Below, in pieces: positions 9,073-18,147 of a stretch of DNA of 54,178 bases. The DNA is from Oscillospiraceae bacterium (lineage in GTDB: Bacteria; Bacillota; Clostridia; Oscillospirales; Oscillospiraceae). How positions within the stretch are numbered: the stretch's first letter is position 1; each line of letters opens with the position of its first letter. The stretch covers positions 1-54,178 of the forward strand of contig SVLT01000016.1 in the NCBI GenBank assembly GCA_015067845.1. Reading direction: 5' to 3'. The notes below the pieces were generated by a model, which ran no database searches, had not been told where the DNA came from, and saw only the letters and a program-made list of their open reading frames with translations. A program made the translations under genes and the position numbers.

Positions 9073-9321
9073 TCACATCATGATGAGATGATCGCCGTTT
9101 TTGATGCCATATTGTTTCAGTGTGGCATTATTCCGTAGCAAAATGTTCATTTCGACAGAACTCAGGCATTCCTCACCGGATGACACATAGCGATGTCCCG
9201 ACAGTGTTTCAACTGTCTCTGCGATCAGCGTGGTAACACTCTTAATCCGTAAAGACTCCGGAACGAGGATGTCATACTTCATTCCAACTGCGGGAACATG
9301 CACATTTACAAGAATTTTCAT
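9073..9321 (-). CDS. YukD/EsaB-like ubiquitin-fold T7SS protein
   Basis: 82 residues with the beta-grasp pattern of YukD/EsaB: a first strand ILVNVHVPAVG, a basic helix with TTLIAETVE, and the closing ending LKQYGIKNGDHLIMM. Length and ending match the family. YukD/EsaB are cytosolic components or regulators of Firmicutes T7SS (family knowledge). The ribosome site GAGG overlaps the TGA stop of the preceding small helical gene, showing coupled translation. This gene and the EssC-like ATPase are the two strongest markers of a T7SS here. Confidence 0.8.
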   Translation of the reverse strand: MKILVNVHVPAVGMKYDILVPESLRIKSVTTLIAETVETLSGHRYVSSGEECLSSVEMNILLRNNATLKQYGIKNGDHLIMM

Positions 9322-9331
9322 ACAGCATACC

Positions 9332-9631
9332 TCACTCCAGCTTTTTCAATGCTTCCACCGCTCCGACGGTGTCATCTTTCAGCCGATTATTCGCACGGTA
9401 CAAAGTCTCATGCATTTCCCGCAAAAATTTCTGCTTAGTGCGGGTATTATTGATGTACTGCTCCATAAATTGTATCTGCCTGTCCACCAACGACAAATCA
9501 GCGCCCGGAATCAATGCAGCACCACTTCGCCAGCTTTGCCACAATTCGATGTTACGCCGGGCCTGCGTTATTTGCTGATCCAGCGTATGTACATGGGATT
9601 CCAGCCTTGCGAGGTCTACATATACGTGCAT
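9332..9631 (-). CDS. Small helical protein of the T7SS operon
   Basis: 99 residues, predicted as two long helices. It has a central LWQSWRSG turn resembling the W-x-G turn of WXG100 proteins, and no signal peptide. Its ATG directly follows the TAA stop of the upstream gene (TAAATG) with no ribosome site of its own, so translation is strongly coupled. The 1:1 coupling suggests it pairs with the product of 9632-10006, as EsxA/EsxB-type partners do. The exact family is not recognised; a secreted substrate or a chaperone are both possible. Confidence 0.65.
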   Translation of the reverse strand: MHVYVDLARLESHVHTLDQQITQARRNIELWQSWRSGAALIPGADLSLVDRQIQFMEQYINNTRTKQKFLREMHETLYRANNRLKDDTVGAVEALKKLE

Positions 9632-10006
9632 TTAGACAACAATCGATTGCAGAAGGCCCACGGCTCCCTCAAGCAAGTCTCCCAGCGTGCCCTGAGAGTT
9701 ATCCAGATCTGCAACAATTTGTTTATATTGATCAAGAGTACGTTGTGCAATCTGCATGTTATCCTTTGTTCGCTGGATGGTAAGCGTTATGGCATCAAAG
9801 GCTTTCTTTGCCTTATCATCATCCCAAAAAGAAGGGATTTCGCTCTTCAAATTTTCCAATTCTGTTAGGTGGTTATTCAGTCTTGCCACCAAGTTGGTTA
9901 GTTCAGAGATTTTTGATTCGTACTCATCCTTGGTGTAGTTGAACACATAATCCTTAATGACCATACCGCCTACAACAGCGCCAGCGGCAGCAACAATGAG
10001 CGACAT
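9632..10006 (-). CDS. WXG100-like helical protein with hydrophobic N-terminus
   Basis: 124 residues. A short Gly/Ala/Val-rich hydrophobic start (residues 2-17) is followed by two helices broken by a SEIPSFWDDDKAKKAF turn. An FW-x-x-x-x-A turn is typical of Esx-like substrates. The ribosome site GGAGG is 9 bases before the ATG. The hydrophobic N-terminus is unusual for Esx proteins and could be a membrane or pore-interacting helix. It sits between two other small helical genes of the operon. Probably a T7SS substrate or a secretion-complex subunit. Confidence 0.65.
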   Translation of the reverse strand: MSLIVAAAGAVVGGMVIKDYVFNYTKDEYESKISELTNLVARLNNHLTELENLKSEIPSFWDDDKAKKAFDAITLTIQRTKDNMQIAQRTLDQYKQIVADLDNSQGTLGDLLEGAVGLLQSIVV

Positions 10007-10027
10007 ATTAATTATCCTCCTTATTAA

Positions 10028-10333
10028 TTACTTAATTGTATCCTTCAGCTTACTGAGTCCTTCTGTTATTTTCTCACCGGCACGAACAACAGCTTCAATA
10101 CCATTTTCCACGTCCTCCCATGCATTTTTAAATACATTCTTGGTTGTGTCCCATGTGTTTTCTATCAGATTTCCGGTTTCACAGATCAACTGAATAATCG
10201 TATCATCCGAACCAGGTACACTTGTACAGACCTTACTAACCTCACCAAGTGTGATATTCGTTCTGTCAATCTCTCCCCTGACTCTTTGAACCCATTCCTG
10301 GGCTAACCGAGTCTGAATACTTAAGTCCGCCAT
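10028..10333 (-). CDS. WXG100-like small helical protein
   Basis: 101 residues, the classical Esx length. It is helical throughout with central tryptophans (ENTWDTTKNVFKNAW) in place of an exact WxG. The ribosome site GGAGG is well placed. There is no signal peptide or membrane helix. It belongs to the same co-directional cluster as the EssC-like ATPase, so a type VII substrate is the best guess. The sequence is too diverged to name. Confidence 0.65.
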   Translation of the reverse strand: MADLSIQTRLAQEWVQRVRGEIDRTNITLGEVSKVCTSVPGSDDTIIQLICETGNLIENTWDTTKNVFKNAWEDVENGIEAVVRAGEKITEGLSKLKDTIK

Positions 10334-10357
10334 TTTATTTTCCTCCAGTTTAAATTA

Positions 10358-10525
10358 TTAATTATTGCAAAGCAGACGAAGCTCTTTTCGTAGGTTTTCC
10401 TCCTCTCTTTCAATAATTTTCAGATAAGACTGCAGATAGTCCCCGCCCATACACTGGGCGGCACTTTCCTTCTCTTCTTCCAGGAGCTGCAGCAATCTTC
10501 TATAGCCCGTGATCACTTCATCCAC
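10358..10525 (-). CDS. 55-residue helical protein coupled to the EssC-like ATPase
   Basis: A short Glu/Lys/Leu-rich helical protein. The start was chosen at the GTG at 10525 because AGGAGG overlaps the TAG stop of the ATPase gene and lies 7 bases upstream; a longer in-frame reading would run into the ATPase gene. It is predicted to form a helical hairpin (QLLEEEKESAAQ, then KIIEREEENLRKEL). No family recognised. Tight coupling to the ATPase suggests an accessory or adaptor subunit. Confidence 0.6.
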   Translation of the reverse strand: MDEVITGYRRLLQLLEEEKESAAQCMGGDYLQSYLKIIEREEENLRKELRLLCNN

Positions 10526-10536
10526 TTTAGATCCTC

Positions 10537-13500
10537 CTAAAAAATACTCTTCAGGTCCGCATCTTCCGCCTTGACCTCCAATACGCCGCAAGGCATCACG
10601 ATCGGATGGTACTGCTCACGGTAGCGCATAATACCCAGATTATAGGGCATTACCTTATCCGTGGCCGGAGTAGACGGCACATTGCAAAGTTTTTGCTTTT
10701 GGAATTGCCCACCTAACAGCAGACACATATTTTTCTTGAGCACTTCGCTGAACAGATTTTCTTTGTAGAGCGTATGGTCCTCCGGTTCCGTACAAGCTAC
10801 CAAATAAACATTCCGCTTCGCCAGTTTTTCCGTCAGCTTTTGGTAGCTCATTCCCGCGATCGGCGACAGTACATTACAAAAATCCGCCAGGCTCTCAATA
10901 ATTAGCAAAATAGGCGTTGTTTGCTCCAGCATCGGCGTAAATGCTGCCAGGTGCATCTGTTCTTCATCCACCTGTATGCCATGATCCTTGCAATAATCTT
11001 CCAGATACTTTCTGCGCTGCGACATTATTGCCACCAATGCTTTCTGAAGCAACAGCTGATTTTCGTTGGTGCATGCCAACCTATCGGCATTCTCCAGCAA
11101 CATCGGATCCACATGAACCGGACTTTCGCTGTCATAGATGCTGTTCTCGTTTCTATGCATGATCCAGACTTCCATCGCTTCCCTCTTGGCAACATACAAA
11201 AGGTTCTCCATAACAGGAACAACACCCTCTGTGTTACCAAAATAAAGGCAAAGTGATGTATACTGTTTCAGCGGCAACACCACTGGATTTCCCGTAGCCT
11301 TACTGTAACCCAGTGGGATGCGTCCACGGGCAAACTGACCGGCGAAATCCCGATACTCAATCGTTTCATCAGTAACCGGTAACCTTCTGGCTTCAAACGC
11401 TCTGTCACTTTTCTGCGCCAACCTTGCTAATTCTTCTTTCATTTGAAGCAACTGCTCTTTACGACTCAATGCTGTGCGAAACTGAGCGCATTGATACTCC
11501 AAGATTCTCCCCGCCTGTAGACACAGTCCTCGCCCCGGCATTTCCGGTGGTGTATACCCCGCCTTAATGCCCAGGACATCCGTGTATCCATACTTATCTT
11601 CCTGATACAAACAAATGCTGTCTCCGACCGCACGCTTCATCCGGGAATTCAGATCGGCCATGCGATTAACGGTGATCAAGAACTTTACGCCATAGCAGGC
11701 ACTTTCTTTAACATAGTCCGCCAACTTATACGATAGCGAATCGCCTTTTTTATTGGAAGTAAATCCGCTGTAATTATCGATAACCACCACCACAAGAGGC
11801 AATCGCTTCACCGCACGTGCAGACTCAAAGTCATCCACACCTAATTCCGTATACAGTCTTTTGCGTTCCTCAATGATCTGTCCCACAAGGTTAAAGAACG
11901 CATCCAACATATTGGAATCTTCCTCATATAATACTGCGCCGCAGTGCGGAAGCGGGTCAAACATTTTCAGCAAACGAGAAGAATAGTCCAGAATATAGAG
12001 GTTCAAATCCTGCGCCGTCAGTTGATGGGTCAAAGAATACAGAATACTTTGGACCATACTGGTCTTGCCGCTACTCGCCTCACCGGCAATCAAAAGATTT
12101 TGGCAGGCCGCCATATCCAATGTCAACGGGAATTGGCACTGATTCTCCGGGTCATCCACCTTGCCCAGCAAAACAGTCATTGGTAATCTTTCCTGATTCT
12201 GCTCCGCTCCTTGCAGAGTTTCCAAATCAATTTTATGCGGCAATTGGGGGGGACACAGTTGCCGAATATGAATGTTCTGGTTCTCGGCCAATTTGCTCAA
12301 ATACTGAACGACTGCACCAATCTGTTTCATTCCGGAAGGAGTTTTTTTGACCTTCGGTTTTGCTTTTGCAACCACTTGTCCAGTAATATCCAGAAATTCC
12401 AATGCATCATCTTTTTGAACCTTCATCACGTCCTGCGGTTCATAAGCGGCGCCACACCAAGCAGATTGACCCATGGCAAAATATTCGTTGTAGCCAACCT
12501 GCAAATAGAATCGACCGGTGTCTGTCAATTCAGCAGCCTCCGGACGCTTCAGCATGTCCTGACTGTCTGCTTTCTCCTGAACGCGAAGACAGACCCGGAA
12601 TTTGGTGTTACTTCGAATCTGATCATCAACTACACCCGAAGGTTTCTGGGTTGCCAGAATCAAATGCACACCCAAGCTTCGGCCAATGCGCGCTGCACTG
12701 ATCAGCTTCGCCATAAATTCCGGTTGTTGCTGTTTTAGCTCCGCAAACTCGTCCGAAATGATGAAAAGATGCGGCATCGGTTCCGTTACTTTACCTGCGC
12801 GGTGCAACTTCTGATATGTATAGATGTTCATTGATCCTTCATCGAAGCGCTTGCTGACCTCGCTGAATACCTTCTGACGGCGCACCAATTCGCTTTCAAT
12901 GGACATCAGCGAACGCTGAATAGACGCACCATCCAGGTTAGTGATCGTACCCGCCAAATGAGGTAACTTGATGCCGGTTCGAGGGTTTTCAAAAGCATCT
13001 GCCAGGCCGCCGCCCTTATAGTCGATCAGAACAAATGCCACTTCATCCGGATGGTAATTGACCGCCAACGACAAGATATAGGTGATCAAAAACTCCGATT
13101 TTCCCGATCCGGTCATGCCTGCAACCAGACCATGGGGACCCTGGCGCTTTTCATGCAAGTCTAACATGAACGCAGACCCATCTTCCGCTACACCAACGGG
13201 CGTAGCCAGAGACTTGACCGGGTTATTCTCTTCCCAACGTTTCAATGGGTTCAATTGTTCAAGACGGCCGACGCCAAACATTTCCAGAAATGTGACCATC
13301 TTCGGCAACGTTAGGCTTTGCGTAACAGACTTTATGTTTGTATTCGCCAGCATACGCATTGCTAAACTGATCTTGTTTTCTTCGCAAGAATCCAGCGAGA
13401 ATAGAATTTCCTCCGCGCCGTTGGCACTCAACGTCGTACACGTATTGCCATATTCTGATACAACATTCAGGATCTTTTGCGTTTCTTTCGGAAGATCGTC

Positions 13501-15177
13501 ATAGACCGCGACAATGGACGCCGCACAGTTCGTTTCCGACTGCAGAATCTCCTTCATAATTTCATGACTCTCAAGCAGTTTTTTATCCAACGCAAAAATG
13601 AGATAATAAGGACGCGATTTCAGTATATCACGCCATTGTTTCTTGTCTTCAAAGGCTGTATCAAGCTGATTCTTTATGTATTCGCCCAGTAAGTATACCT
13701 CCGCTTCATTTGTTGCAACAAAACGAATGGTTTTCTGATCGTCCCACACATGTGGTAAGTATCGCAGGGAATCCAATTGCTCCAGTTCTGATTCCTTGAG
13801 CAAAAACAGCATCTTCACTTCATCATAGCTATGAAATGCCGCAATCTGCATAACCATATCCCGGAGAAATCTAAGAACCAGGTCACGTTGGCCCACAATG
13901 CCGGTAACCATTGTGTCCGTCAACGACAACGTAATCGGGGCGTTCTCCAAAGTATACGCGCCTTCCGCCAACGCATACATTTTGTCTTCCAGTACATCCG
14001 ATTCCAATTCAAACCGTCTCATCGGATAATCAATAATCGCGCTTGCGGGCTGCACACCCGTTCCGACTCGTATATGCAAAAAATCATCATCGATTGGACG
14101 GCGCTCCCACAAACGTGATTGATCCATAACAGAATCAGCTACAGAAGCCAAATGCGGATACTTCTGTTTGAGCATGGCCAGTTCTTCTTGACACGCATCC
14201 ATAATCTCTGCATATTTCTTATCCAGATACTCCGAATACTTGCTGACGCGTAAACGCTCATATTCCTGACGCTGTTTATCTGTATACTTAGAACTCAAAA
14301 ACGGAAAGAGTACAGAAGTAATCAGAGTCATAAAATTGCCTGCCAATGCAGCGGCACCACCCATGACCAACGAGCTGCCCATTCGCAGCATCAGAGGGAT
14401 CTGCGTGCTACTCATCGACATCGGTGGGCCCTCAACAGTAATAGTTCTCGGCTCCCAGCCGCTGCGTTTTCTCGGCTGTCTGTTAAAGCACTCAGTTTCG
14501 CTCTCCTGGGCCTCTTGTCCGTAATAACGGGCATATCCCCCCTGGTATTCCATGGACGAACGCAAATTTGCTCCCAAACTCACTTCGCCCATTTCATTGT
14601 TGATAGCCAAATAACCGGAACCAGCGATTATTCGAAGTCCAAACAAAGAAATAACGTCTCCTTGTTCCAATTCAGCATCATACGTTCGGCTGCCATTAAC
14701 ATAGAGCCCGAAAGTATTGCTTTCATCATGGAGCCTCCACTTTCGTTTTTCCCGGCAAAGAACAGCATATCTGGGCGCAACATAGGGGTTTGCATAGCAA
14801 ATGTCACAGTCCGGTCGCGAGCCAATAACCAGCTTAACATCTGCATCAACAAAATAGTTCTTGAACTTACGCTGTTCGTCAACGGTCTCTTCAGCATAAA
14901 GGATATAGGAACGATCCTCACACTCAATCTCTAATGCCATCCGATCTTTTATGCGCGCTTCGTAGGCATTATCATCGGGAGTATTTAGAAAAAAAGCAGG
15001 CGCACGGCATACTACAACCCACTCCCCATCTCGCGCAATAACAGAAACAAACCGATGGCTATGGTTTTCTGAGAATTTGAATTGTCCCTCCGGTGTTGAA
15101 GGCAACCAAAGATCACACAATTCATCGTCTTGAGATATCAGAAGAAGATGAAAACCATGCGCACCATTCTTATTCAT
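10537..15177 (-). CDS. essC: EssC/FtsK-type T7SS ATPase with FHA domain
   Basis: 1,546 residues, close to EssC (about 1,480-1,500). The N-terminus has an FHA-type region (about 105-195, with IGSRPDCDI and NGSRTYD turns). Hydrophobic segments at about 260-300 form the membrane anchor, followed by a short coiled coil. Three FtsK/SpoIIIE-like ATPase domains follow. The first has an intact Walker A, GMTGSGKS (about 686-693), and Walker B, LFIISDEF. The second has GEASSGKTS (about 1028-1036) and VVVVIDNY. The third, near 1310, has FGNTEGV in place of a P-loop and is degenerate. The start chosen is the ATG at 15177 after GGGAGG. As first gene of the operon it sets up the secretion cluster. EssC is the T7SS motor; here the FHA domain offers a docking point for phosphoproteins made by the linked kinases (inference). 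Confidence 0.92.
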   Translation of the reverse strand: MNKNGAHGFHLLLISQDDELCDLWLPSTPEGQFKFSENHSHRFVSVIARDGEWVVVCRAPAFFLNTPDDNAYEARIKDRMALEIECEDRSYILYAEETVDEQRKFKNYFVDADVKLVIGSRPDCDICYANPYVAPRYAVLCREKRKWRLHDESNTFGLYVNGSRTYDAELEQGDVISLFGLRIIAGSGYLAINNEMGEVSLGANLRSSMEYQGGYARYYGQEAQESETECFNRQPRKRSGWEPRTITVEGPPMSMSSTQIPLMLRMGSSLVMGGAAALAGNFMTLITSVLFPFLSSKYTDKQRQEYERLRVSKYSEYLDKKYAEIMDACQEELAMLKQKYPHLASVADSVMDQSRLWERRPIDDDFLHIRVGTGVQPASAIIDYPMRRFELESDVLEDKMYALAEGAYTLENAPITLSLTDTMVTGIVGQRDLVLRFLRDMVMQIAAFHSYDEVKMLFLLKESELEQLDSLRYLPHVWDDQKTIRFVATNEAEVYLLGEYIKNQLDTAFEDKKQWRDILKSRPYYLIFALDKKLLESHEIMKEILQSETNCAASIVAVYDDLPKETQKILNVVSEYGNTCTTLSANGAEEILFSLDSCEENKISLAMRMLANTNIKSVTQSLTLPKMVTFLEMFGVGRLEQLNPLKRWEENNPVKSLATPVGVAEDGSAFMLDLHEKRQGPHGLVAGMTGSGKSEFLITYILSLAVNYHPDEVAFVLIDYKGGGLADAFENPRTGIKLPHLAGTITNLDGASIQRSLMSIESELVRRQKVFSEVSKRFDEGSMNIYTYQKLHRAGKVTEPMPHLFIISDEFAELKQQQPEFMAKLISAARIGRSLGVHLILATQKPSGVVDDQIRSNTKFRVCLRVQEKADSQDMLKRPEAAELTDTGRFYLQVGYNEYFAMGQSAWCGAAYEPQDVMKVQKDDALEFLDITGQVVAKAKPKVKKTPSGMKQIGAVVQYLSKLAENQNIHIRQLCPPQLPHKIDLETLQGAEQNQERLPMTVLLGKVDDPENQCQFPLTLDMAACQNLLIAGEASSGKTSMVQSILYSLTHQLTAQDLNLYILDYSSRLLKMFDPLPHCGAVLYEEDSNMLDAFFNLVGQIIEERKRLYTELGVDDFESARAVKRLPLVVVVIDNYSGFTSNKKGDSLSYKLADYVKESACYGVKFLITVNRMADLNSRMKRAVGDSICLYQEDKYGYTDVLGIKAGYTPPEMPGRGLCLQAGRILEYQCAQFRTALSRKEQLLQMKEELARLAQKSDRAFEARRLPVTDETIEYRDFAGQFARGRIPLGYSKATGNPVVLPLKQYTSLCLYFGNTEGVVPVMENLLYVAKREAMEVWIMHRNENSIYDSESPVHVDPMLLENADRLACTNENQLLLQKALVAIMSQRRKYLEDYCKDHGIQVDEEQMHLAAFTPMLEQTTPILLIIESLADFCNVLSPIAGMSYQKLTEKLAKRNVYLVACTEPEDHTLYKENLFSEVLKKNMCLLLGGQFQKQKLCNVPSTPATDKVMPYNLGIMRYREQYHPIVMPCGVLEVKAEDADLKSIF

Positions 15178-15351
15178 ACGAGCAACCTCCCAATCATTCT
15201 GAAAGCAAGGCGTATTCACTTCCATGTTTGCCAAAATGGTTAGTAACGTACACCTTTTAGACCGTGGAATACTTGCAAAAAAAGTAAAAATATATATAAT
15301 GAGTTTAGACAATTAATGTGGGGGTACATATGGTCAACAAGGTGTATATTT

Positions 15352-15942
15352 TTATCCATTTTCTTCTCTTGCCCAGCGCAAAAATGTACTATGACTGATT
15401 CCCAATTGTGCGCCGGCAGCTCGTGCCGAGAGTGCGCCTTTCTCCCAAAGGGATTTAATCTCATTAAAGTCCGCAGGCCGTTCCTTAGGAATTCGGCCAA
15501 ATTTTACACCCTGTGCTTTGGCTGCTGCTATCCCTTCAGCCTGGCGTTGTCGTATAAATTCCCGCTCTGTTTGAGCCACGTACGACAACAGTTGAAGCAC
15601 AATATCGGCAATCACAGTACCGACCAGATCTCGATCTTGTGTTGTACTTAATAGGGGCATATCGATGACGACAATGTTTGCTTTTTTGTCTTTTGTGATC
15701 AACCGCCATTGCTCTAGAATTTCATCATAATTTCGGCCGAACCGATCAATGCTTTTCACGACTACGGTATCGCCCGGTTTCAGTCTTCGAATAAGTTTGC
15801 AATAGTTTTTCCGTTGAAAATCCTTTCCTGATTGCCTATCGACATAAATAAATTGCATAGAGACACCATATTCTTGCAAAGCTGTGATTTGGCGTCTCTC
15901 ATTTTGCTCCTTGGTTGATATTCGTACATACCCATAAATCAT
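15352..15942 (-). CDS. Serine recombinase (resolvase/invertase family)
   Basis: 196 residues, typical of small serine recombinases. The N-terminus MIYGYVRIST holds the catalytic Ser. DRQSGKDFQRKNY, VVKSIDRFGRNYDEI and REFIRQRQAEGI are the usual core motifs. The C-terminus (GALSARAAGAQLGISHSTFLRW) is a helix-turn-helix. The ATG at 15942 follows GGGAGG. It lies upstream of, and in line with, the T7SS operon. It probably marks a mobile element boundary or an invertible or resolution site; an inverted repeat at 16051-16088 is a candidate target. Confidence 0.93.
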   Translation of the reverse strand: MIYGYVRISTKEQNERRQITALQEYGVSMQFIYVDRQSGKDFQRKNYCKLIRRLKPGDTVVVKSIDRFGRNYDEILEQWRLITKDKKANIVVIDMPLLSTTQDRDLVGTVIADIVLQLLSYVAQTEREFIRQRQAEGIAAAKAQGVKFGRIPKERPADFNEIKSLWEKGALSARAAGAQLGISHSTFLRWAREENG

Positions 15943-16050
15943 GTTTATCCTCCCTCGTATAATAAGTTTCAAGTAATTATTTGCAGATGACAATTGTCAC
16001 CCTATCATAGGTATCCTTGCGATACATTTTGCCGATATCTGCAAAAACAC

Positions 16051-16088
16051 TCCCCATACTGTAGTCTAGATCGGCTATACTATGGGGA
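16051..16088. repeat. Inverted repeat near the recombinase gene
   Basis: TCCCCATA (16051-16058) and TATGGGGA (16081-16088) are exact inverted copies separated by 22 bases. The spacing of arms in a short dyad upstream of a serine recombinase resembles a crossover or regulatory site, but no second copy was found in the window. Confidence 0.4.
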
Positions 16089-16524
16089 AATCTCTACTAA
16101 TGCCAACGCACATGTTCAAGACATCTGCGGGTAAGCAGGCACTAACCAAGCGCACCGCATTAGTCCACGCAGCCATAGTGTTACGCAAACTCAAAGATTG
16201 AAATTACCCTAAACAGCAAACGGACACTCTCTTACGCGCTGTATTCCAGTCCTGTCGCCAGCAGCATTTCGCACCGGAATAATTATGTACCCGACGGATA
16301 CGCGCAAAACGGCCGCCCCACCTTTCATTGTGAGACAGCCGTTTTGCTCATCAATATTCAATTCAAAAATTGTCTGAATATGCCTTAATACGGTTCCGTG
16401 CAATGATGCAGTTATCCATGAGGGAGTCTTTTCAACGCCCCATTCTTTCAAGCCGCGGCAGATGACCAGCTTTAGAATCATCCAGCTTCCGGATATCTCA
16501 CAAGATCCTTCGCTTTTCGTTCAT

Positions 16525-16556
16525 CGTGCCGGGCAGCATGAATGCTGCCCGGCACG
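16525..16556. terminator. Terminator-like hairpin after the AAA ATPase gene
   Basis: A perfect 14-bp stem (CGTGCCGGGCAGCA with TGCTGCCCGGCACG) and a TGAA/TTCA loop, 12 bases past the stop of the minus-strand ATPase gene. A clean T-run is missing. Confidence 0.5.
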
Positions 16557-16567
16557 GTCTTTACTAT

Positions 16568-17914
16568 TTATTCCGTCGTTGTCTTTTCGCTAAGAAAGCG
16601 CTTTAGCATAAAAGTGAGAAAATACGGGATCGTATAGAACTTGCCATTAAAGCCAATGTTCTTATTGGCCAGCTTGATGCCATAACGGATATCACCGTAT
16701 TTATCCTTAGTGATCAGCGCATTCAGGGATACAGTAGCATTGTCTTCCGCTTTTACTTCAACGGGCACCAGGGAGTTTGCATCGCGAACGAAGAAATCCA
16801 TCTCTACCGTTCCCTTTTCGTTACGGTAGAAGTACAGACTATATCCTTGCTTAACGAGCATATCGCCAACAATATTCTCATAGAGAGCGCCTTTATAGGT
16901 GTTAAAGTTCTTGTTGTGCCGAAGATCTGCTTGAACCTCTTCATCCAGGGATGCAACAAGCAAACCGGTATCCCGATAGTAAATTTTATAATGATCCGGA
17001 TTATAATTTCCTTTGAGCGGCAGCTCAGGAGCGGACATGCAATAGCAAACATTGATAATGCCGGCACAGTTCAGCCATTCGACAACGCCTACATAATCCC
17101 GGTTGCGCGCCCCGGACCGAACCTTTGATATCTGGAATTTTTTGTTTTCCTTCCCTAGGAAAACAGGGATTTTTCTGTAAATATCCAGAATTTTCCCCTT
17201 ATCAAGTCCTTCGGCATATTTGCTGATATCTTCTTCGTAGTCCAGCAGCAACTGCCTTTGAAGTCTAAGGGATCCACTAAAATTCTTTTGCGTAACAAAT
17301 GCAAACACCACAGCGGGCATGCCGCCAAGCACCATATACTCTCTAAAGTTTTCAAGCATCGTATTATATTCAATGGCAGACAGCGGTGTTGTTGTCAGCA
17401 ATTTCTGGTAGAACCCTTCAATCTGTTCTTCTCTATATCCCTTGGCCCAAAGGAACTCTTCAAAATCAAGGGAGAACATCTCATAATCTTCTTTATAGCC
17501 TACACTGTTGGATTCAATCTCTCTATAATTGATCCCCATCAGAGATCCAGAGCAAATCACATCATAGCGGCCGTCGATCTTAAAGGATTTCAGGCTCGTG
17601 GCGCAATTGATGCAATCTTGGAGCTCGTCAAAGAAGATCAGCGTCTCCCCTGCAGGAAATTCAAAGTCAGGATTAATCAGCGAGATATTTTTGATAATCG
17701 TGTCTACGTCAAAGCCATTATCAAATATTCCTTTGAATTGCTTCTGCAGCACGAAGTTGATCTCGATCACGGACTTATACTTCTGTTTTGCAAAATGCGT
17801 TATTGCTTCCGTCTTGCCGATCTGCCGCGCTCCCTTGATAATAAGGGGCAAGCGTTTTTCATCACGCTTCCAGTTTTGCAGAAAAATATCTATTTTTCGT
17901 GTAAGTCTTTCCAT
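16568..17914 (-). CDS. AAA ATPase with DUF4143 domain
   Basis: 448 residues. Walker A is GARQIGKT, Walker B is LIFFDELQD, and there is a sensor region with SGSLMG. The C-terminal half, ending in EMDFFVRD and VPVEVKAEDN, is the nuclease-like fold seen in DUF4143 proteins. The start chosen is the ATG at 17914 (MERLTRK) after AGGTGA; an ATG five codons upstream lies in the ribosome site. The family is common and often multi-copy in gut anaerobes; its role is unsettled, with links to mobile elements and defence proposed. It stands alone here, between a recombinase and a transposase remnant. Confidence 0.9.
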   Translation of the reverse strand: MERLTRKIDIFLQNWKRDEKRLPLIIKGARQIGKTEAITHFAKQKYKSVIEINFVLQKQFKGIFDNGFDVDTIIKNISLINPDFEFPAGETLIFFDELQDCINCATSLKSFKIDGRYDVICSGSLMGINYREIESNSVGYKEDYEMFSLDFEEFLWAKGYREEQIEGFYQKLLTTTPLSAIEYNTMLENFREYMVLGGMPAVVFAFVTQKNFSGSLRLQRQLLLDYEEDISKYAEGLDKGKILDIYRKIPVFLGKENKKFQISKVRSGARNRDYVGVVEWLNCAGIINVCYCMSAPELPLKGNYNPDHYKIYYRDTGLLVASLDEEVQADLRHNKNFNTYKGALYENIVGDMLVKQGYSLYFYRNEKGTVEMDFFVRDANSLVPVEVKAEDNATVSLNALITKDKYGDIRYGIKLANKNIGFNGKFYTIPYFLTFMLKRFLSEKTTTE

Positions 17915-18147
17915 AAAATCACCTGCCAATGTTTATTGCAAAAACAGTGTACCACAAAATTCCCGCCATTTCAATAGGCTCATTTCACATTTTTCCAACC
18001 CATTTTGTCATTATGGCCACATTTCTTCCAAAAACCGGCTCCTCCCCCTTGTTTTTTTTGCACATCCATCCTCTTACATCATTTCCTGCTTCTAATAGCT
18101 TTTCTAACGCAGTCAGTACCAGATAAACGGCACTCCCCTCTTGCACC

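Larger units (their letters stand above)
15943..16567. other. Intergenic region between recombinase and AAA ATPase
   Basis: 625 bases without a convincing gene. It contains an inverted repeat (16051-16088), a hairpin (GCAAAACGGC at 16305-16314 with GCCGTTTTGC at 16338-16347) and a terminator-like hairpin (16525-16556). A 90-codon minus-strand frame (16209-16481) has no clear ribosome site or family and may be the remnant of a decayed gene. Confidence 0.5.

Noticed and set aside
16209..16481. 90-codon minus-strand frame
   Set aside because: No ribosome site or family; overlaps a hairpin. Mentioned only as a possible remnant.
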